A DNA stretch of 8,947 bases from JAPXSY01 sp034003585 (GTDB lineage Bacteria > Verrucomicrobiota > Kiritimatiellia > RFP12 > UBA1067), in NCBI GenBank assembly GCA_034003585.1, contig JAVEYH010000131.1:1-8947 (forward strand). The letters run 5' to 3'. This document shows positions 6,521-8,947 of this stretch, in pieces (the first letter of the stretch is position 1; each line of letters starts with the position of its first letter). The notes beneath the pieces were generated by a model. That model saw nothing but the letters and a program-made list of their open reading frames with translations, made no database searches and was not told the DNA's origin. The translations under genes and the position numbers were made by a program.

Positions 6521-7068
6521 TTGAGCCTCCCGAAGTTATTGCGTATGCGGTGTGTCCGAATCTCGCAGTCGCCCAGAATCTTAATACATTGACGCTCGGT
6601 TGAAAAGTACATACCCACGCCCTGCAACCGGTCGCCCCCCTTTTCGACGCGGACCCGCCCCCGGCAATACCCGTGACGGGCCGTGCGGTCGAAAAGGCAC
6701 CCCTCGGCAGTCAGCAGGCCGTCCGGCTGACCGGTCTCCGTCCGCATCTCGACGCGGACCTCCTCGGCAAAAATCATCCCGTCCGCAAAGAGCTGCGCCT
6801 GGCCTGCGCGCAAAAGCGCTTTGACCCGCCCGTTCGCGTGATACTCCAGCGGGAGGGAAAGGTTCCTCGCCGGCGAGGTCATCGCCGCCCTAACCTCGTC
6901 CCAACGCGCGGCGAGCGGGCGCCAGAGGTCGTCGCCGTGGCGCGCGAACCAGCGGTCCGTCTCCGGGTCGGCGAAGACGGCGGCCCCGGCCCGTCCCAGC
7001 AGCAGACAGGCCCACAGGAGCAGCGCACGCCGCGCCTCGCGCCGCAAGGAATTAACGTACCAGTCCAT
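6517..7068 (-). CDS. lptC: Probable LptC-like LPS export protein
   Basis: The 183-residue protein has a short basic N-terminus and one hydrophobic segment (ALLLWACLLLG, about residues 14-24) that can be a membrane anchor or signal peptide. A predicted beta-rich periplasmic domain follows. The stretch LPLEYHANGRVKALLRAGQA and the later AEGCLFDR and GRVRVEKGGDRLQG recall the repeated strand pattern of the LptC/OstA family. Sequence alone would not settle it; position between kdsA and lptA-lptB, size near the usual 190, and topology make LptC the best reading. LptC anchors the periplasmic bridge to LptBFG. The ATG at 7068 overlaps kdsA by 17 nt and has AAGGG 7 nt upstream. The region between about residues 33 and 68 is tryptophan- and charge-rich and is not recognisable. 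Confidence 0.6.
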   Translation of the reverse strand: MDWYVNSLRREARRALLLWACLLLGRAGAAVFADPETDRWFARHGDDLWRPLAARWDEVRAAMTSPARNLSLPLEYHANGRVKALLRAGQAQLFADGMIFAEEVRVEMRTETGQPDGLLTAEGCLFDRTARHGYCRGRVRVEKGGDRLQGVGMYFSTERQCIKILGDCEIRTHRIRNNFGRLK

Positions 7069-7873
7069 GAATGCCCTTCAGGGTGCGCCACACCGCTTTC
7101 AAATCCCGGAAAGCGATCGCGTTCGCCTTGTCCGAGAGCGCTTCCGCCGGATTGACATGGGTCTCCATGAACACCCCGTCCACGCCCGTGGCCACTGCCG
7201 CGCGCGCCAGGGCCGGCGCCCAGCGCCCGTCCCCGCCGCTCATCTTCCCCGCGCCGCCGGGCCGCTGCACGCTGTGCGTGGCGTCGAACACCACCGGATA
7301 CCCGAGTTCGCGCATGATCAGCAGACTGCGCATGTCCGCCACCAGATTGTGATACCCGAAACTCGCCCCGCGTTCGGTGAGAAGGATCCTGCGGTTGCCG
7401 GTGCGGGTGATCTTGTCGATCACATTCACCATGTCCTCCGGCGCGAGAAACTGCCCCTTCTTGACGTTCACCACCCTGCCGGTCTCCGCGGCCGCCGTCA
7501 CCAGGTCGGTCTGCCGGCAGAGGAAGGCCGGGATCTGCAGGATATCCGCCACCGCCGCCACCGCCGCGGCCTGCCCCGGTTCGTGAATGTCGGTCAGGAC
7601 CGGCACCCGGAACCGGTCGCGCACCTCCCGCAGAATCGCCAGGCCCTCGGCCAGTCCCGGTCCGCGGTAGGCGTCGCCCGACGTGCGGTTCGCCTTGTCG
7701 AACGAGGCCTTGAAGACCAGCGGCACTTCCAGTTCGTCCGCCAGCCTGACCAGCTTCGCCGCCAGTCCGATCGTGGCCTCGGCCGATTCGATCACGCACG
7801 GGCCCGCAATCATTGCCAGCTCCGGCCCCCCGAACGTCACCTGTCCAACCTTGACCCTTCGCACCTTCTCCAT
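7052..7873 (-). CDS. kdsA: 3-deoxy-8-phosphooctulonate synthase (Kdo-8-phosphate synthase)
   Basis: KdsA condenses PEP with arabinose 5-phosphate to make Kdo 8-phosphate in the cytoplasm. The 273 residues match the family length. Motifs seen are IAGPCVIES (22-30), FKASFDKANRTS (54-65), DIHE (95-98), QIPAFLCRQTDL (113-124), VNVKKGQF (135-142) and ERGASFGYHNLV (167-178). FDATHSVQRPGG (196-207) and GVFMETHVNPAEALSDKAN (233-251) follow. C26, H200, E237 and D248 correspond to the four metal ligands of the Aquifex-type enzyme, so this is the metal-dependent class rather than the metal-free E. coli class. The ATG at 7873 is preceded by GGAAGGAG with 7-nt spacing. It starts 22 nt after the kdsB stop, and its end overlaps the lptC-like gene by 17 nt. 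Confidence 0.97.
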   Translation of the reverse strand: MEKVRRVKVGQVTFGGPELAMIAGPCVIESAEATIGLAAKLVRLADELEVPLVFKASFDKANRTSGDAYRGPGLAEGLAILREVRDRFRVPVLTDIHEPGQAAAVAAVADILQIPAFLCRQTDLVTAAAETGRVVNVKKGQFLAPEDMVNVIDKITRTGNRRILLTERGASFGYHNLVADMRSLLIMRELGYPVVFDATHSVQRPGGAGKMSGGDGRWAPALARAAVATGVDGVFMETHVNPAEALSDKANAIAFRDLKAVWRTLKGIHGLVR

Positions 7874-7895
7874 ACGCCCGCTCCTTCCGTTGCGC

Positions 7896-8633
7896 TTACC
7901 CTCGCGCCTTGAGAATCGCCTCCACCGCCGCCGCATCCGCAGGGGTGTCAACCCCCACGCCCTGCTCCGCGGTCCGAATCACCGCGATGCGACCCCCCAG
8001 GTACAGGGCGCGCAACTGTTCCAGACTCTCGCATTGCTCCAGGGCGCACGGCGGTTCCGCGACCAAACGCCGGAGGAACGCGCCCCGGTACGCGTACAGC
8101 CCCACATGACGCAGATAGAGTCCCGAGGCCAGGTCCGGCCCGCCGTCGCGCCGGCACGGGATGGGCAGCCGCGAAAAATAGAGCGCGCCGCCGTCACGGG
8201 CCACCACCACCTTCACCACGCTCCGCGCCTCCAGTTCCGTCACGGACCGGATCGGGCTGGCGGCGGTCGCCATCGCCCAGCCGGGGTCGTCCCGCAGGCG
8301 GCGCGCCAGCGCGTCGATCAGCTCGGGGTCGATGAGCGGCTCGTCGCCCTGGATGTTCACCACGATGTCGTCCTCCGCCGCGCGCGCCGCCTCCGCAACC
8401 CGGTCCGTGCCGGACGGATGATCCGGCCGCGTCATCACCACGGACGCGAAGCCCTCAGCCGCGCGCGCGATCCGCTCGTCATCCGTGGCGACCAGCACCT
8501 CATCCAGCAGCGTCGCGCGCTTTGCCGCCTCCACCACCCATTGAATCAGCGGTTTGCCGCAAAGGGGGTGCAGGCTTTTTCCCGGGAACCGGGTTGATCC
8601 CCACCGCGAGGGGATTACACCGATCAGTCGCAT
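7896..8633 (-). CDS. kdsB: CMP-Kdo synthetase (3-deoxy-manno-octulosonate cytidylyltransferase)
   Basis: KdsB activates Kdo with CTP to give CMP-Kdo, the donor for Kdo transfer to lipid A. The 245 residues match the usual 248. Motifs are IPSRWGSTRFPGKSL (7-21), VATDD (48-52), TRPDHPSGTDRVAEA (68-82), VNIQGDEPLI (92-101), YFSRLPIP, HVGLYAYR and LEQLRALYLG. The ATG at 8633 is chosen because the nucleotide-binding motif begins right after it and AGGAG lies 8 nt upstream. The frame stays open to 8822, but that extension has no family similarity and would cover the promoter. It is the first gene of the minus-strand cluster, followed by kdsA. The Kdo-pathway genes kdsC and kdsD are not in the window. 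Confidence 0.97.
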   Translation of the reverse strand: MRLIGVIPSRWGSTRFPGKSLHPLCGKPLIQWVVEAAKRATLLDEVLVATDDERIARAAEGFASVVMTRPDHPSGTDRVAEAARAAEDDIVVNIQGDEPLIDPELIDALARRLRDDPGWAMATAASPIRSVTELEARSVVKVVVARDGGALYFSRLPIPCRRDGGPDLASGLYLRHVGLYAYRGAFLRRLVAEPPCALEQCESLEQLRALYLGGRIAVIRTAEQGVGVDTPADAAAVEAILKARG

Positions 8634-8666
8634 CGTCTCTACTCCTAACCCATCGTGAAAACTTCC

Positions 8667-8695
8667 ATTTTCCGTATTCCCACGGAGAGAGTCAA
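8667..8695 (-). promoter_or_regulatory. Candidate sigma-70-type promoter for the kdsB-to-ptsI operon
   Basis: On the minus strand TTGACT (8695-8690) and GAAAAT (8672-8667) are separated by exactly 17 bp. The -35 box matches five of six consensus bases and the -10 four of six. Transcription would start near 8660, giving a leader of about 27 nt that includes the kdsB ribosome binding site. This is read by eye; other initiation sites upstream are possible. Confidence 0.5.
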
Positions 8696-8750
8696 GCCCT
8701 CCAGTCCGAAGGTCCGTTTTTTGTCGCGGGGGAGCCTGGCTTTTGCCGGA

Positions 8751-8779
8751 TTGACAACTCCGGCATGTGAAGGCATGAT
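8751..8779 (+). promoter_or_regulatory. Candidate sigma-70-type promoter for serC
   Basis: A perfect TTGACA (8751-8756) is followed after 17 bp by CATGAT (8774-8779), which matches four of six -10 bases. Transcription would start near 8786 and give a leader of about 65 nt that contains a bulged stem-loop. Its -35 lies about 55 bp from the divergent kdsB -35 on the other strand, so a regulator bound between them could affect both genes. Confidence 0.5.
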
Positions 8780-8795
8780 ACCCATCGACTTGAAC

Positions 8796-8827
8796 CCGGG
8801 GAATGCGGACGGATGTTCGCATCCCGG
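8796..8827 (+). promoter_or_regulatory. Bulged stem-loop in the serC leader
   Basis: CCGGG (8796-8800) pairs with CCCGG (8823-8827), and ATGCG (8803-8807) with CGCAT (8818-8822). The two stem halves are joined by a 2-nt GA bulge on one side and a 10-nt loop closes the hairpin. The stem ends 13 nt before AGGAG of serC and no T-run follows, so it is not a terminator. It could shape translation or mRNA stability. It may also be chance in GC-rich DNA. Confidence 0.35.
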
Positions 8828-8851
8828 TGCCGAAAACGGAAGGAGAGAGTT

Positions 8852-8947
8852 ATGGCGCGCGTGTATAATTTCAGTGCGGGTCCGGCCGTCATGCCGCTGG
8901 AGGTCCTGCAGGAGGCCCAAGCCGATCTGGTCGATTACAAGGGCTCC
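8852..8947 (+). CDS. serC: Phosphoserine aminotransferase, N-terminal part (3' end outside window)
   Basis: The first 32 codons run off the right edge. They read MARVYNFSAGPAVMPLEVLQ and continue EAQADLVDYKGS, a close match to the conserved SerC start (YNFSAGPA, then LP..VL..A...L.dy.g). SerC is a PLP enzyme that converts 3-phosphohydroxypyruvate and glutamate to phosphoserine and 2-oxoglutarate in serine synthesis, and often serves pyridoxal phosphate synthesis too. The PLP lysine lies beyond the window. The ATG at 8852 is preceded by GGAAGGAGAG, with AGGAG 6 nt away, a strong ribosome binding site. The gene is divergent from kdsB and has its own candidate promoter and leader hairpin. Confidence 0.93.
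   Translation, partial: MARVYNFSAGPAVMPLEVLQEAQADLVDYKGS

Noticed and set aside
7874..7951. 26-codon N-terminal extension of kdsA
   Set aside because: It overlaps the end of kdsB, is arginine-rich with no similarity, and the ATG at 7873 has GGAAGGAG at ideal spacing.
8634..8822. 63-codon N-terminal extension of kdsB
   Set aside because: It has no KdsB similarity, crosses the candidate promoter, and the ATG at 8633 has a proper ribosome binding site.
8818..8834. Possible sigma-54 promoter on the minus strand (GGCACCGGGATGC)
   Set aside because: The GG and GC elements are one base too close for the required GG-N10-GC spacing, and no rpoN gene is present in the window.

Overview
The window is a dense, GC-rich piece of chromosome from a Gram-negative bacterium. 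It holds genes for Kdo synthesis and lipopolysaccharide export together with a complete HprK kinase gene. That combination, with a phosphotransferase (PTS) module lacking any sugar permease, fits the Verrucomicrobiota/Kiritimatiellota side of the PVC group. This placement is inferred from gene content only; there is no rRNA or other marker in the window.

Layout. Positions 2-97 hold the last 31 codons of a plus-strand gene, probably a transposase/integrase. After a 163-bp gap, a plus-strand gene (261-1766) encodes a two-domain protein: a calcineurin-like metallophosphoesterase joined to a PHP-domain phosphoesterase. It converges, with only 10 bp between stop codons, on a nine-gene minus-strand cluster running from about 8695 down to 1777. 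In transcription order this is kdsB, kdsA, lptC-like, lptA, lptB, hpf, hprK, ptsH, ptsI. At the right edge serC begins on the plus strand (8852 onward), divergent from kdsB across a 218-bp region with a plausible promoter on each strand and a bulged hairpin in the serC leader.

How the genes work together. KdsB and KdsA make and activate Kdo, the sugar linking lipid A to the LPS core. The LptC-like protein, LptA and LptB are parts of the machine that moves LPS from inner to outer membrane. Hpf silences ribosomes in stationary phase. HprK, HPr and enzyme I form a phosphorelay that reads PEP and ATP status. Most junctions overlap or are separated by a few bases, which suggests one translationally coupled operon tying envelope synthesis to a nutrient-sensing PTS. 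It resembles the proteobacterial lptCAB-rpoN-hpf-ptsN-rapZ-npr cluster, but rpoN, ptsN and rapZ are absent and hprK and ptsI are present.

No CRISPR, tRNA, rRNA, prophage or defence system was seen. The most unusual items are the metallophosphoesterase-PHP fusion, the rpoN-less envelope/PTS operon, and two RNA-structure candidates (the serC leader and the alternative hairpins at the convergent gene ends).
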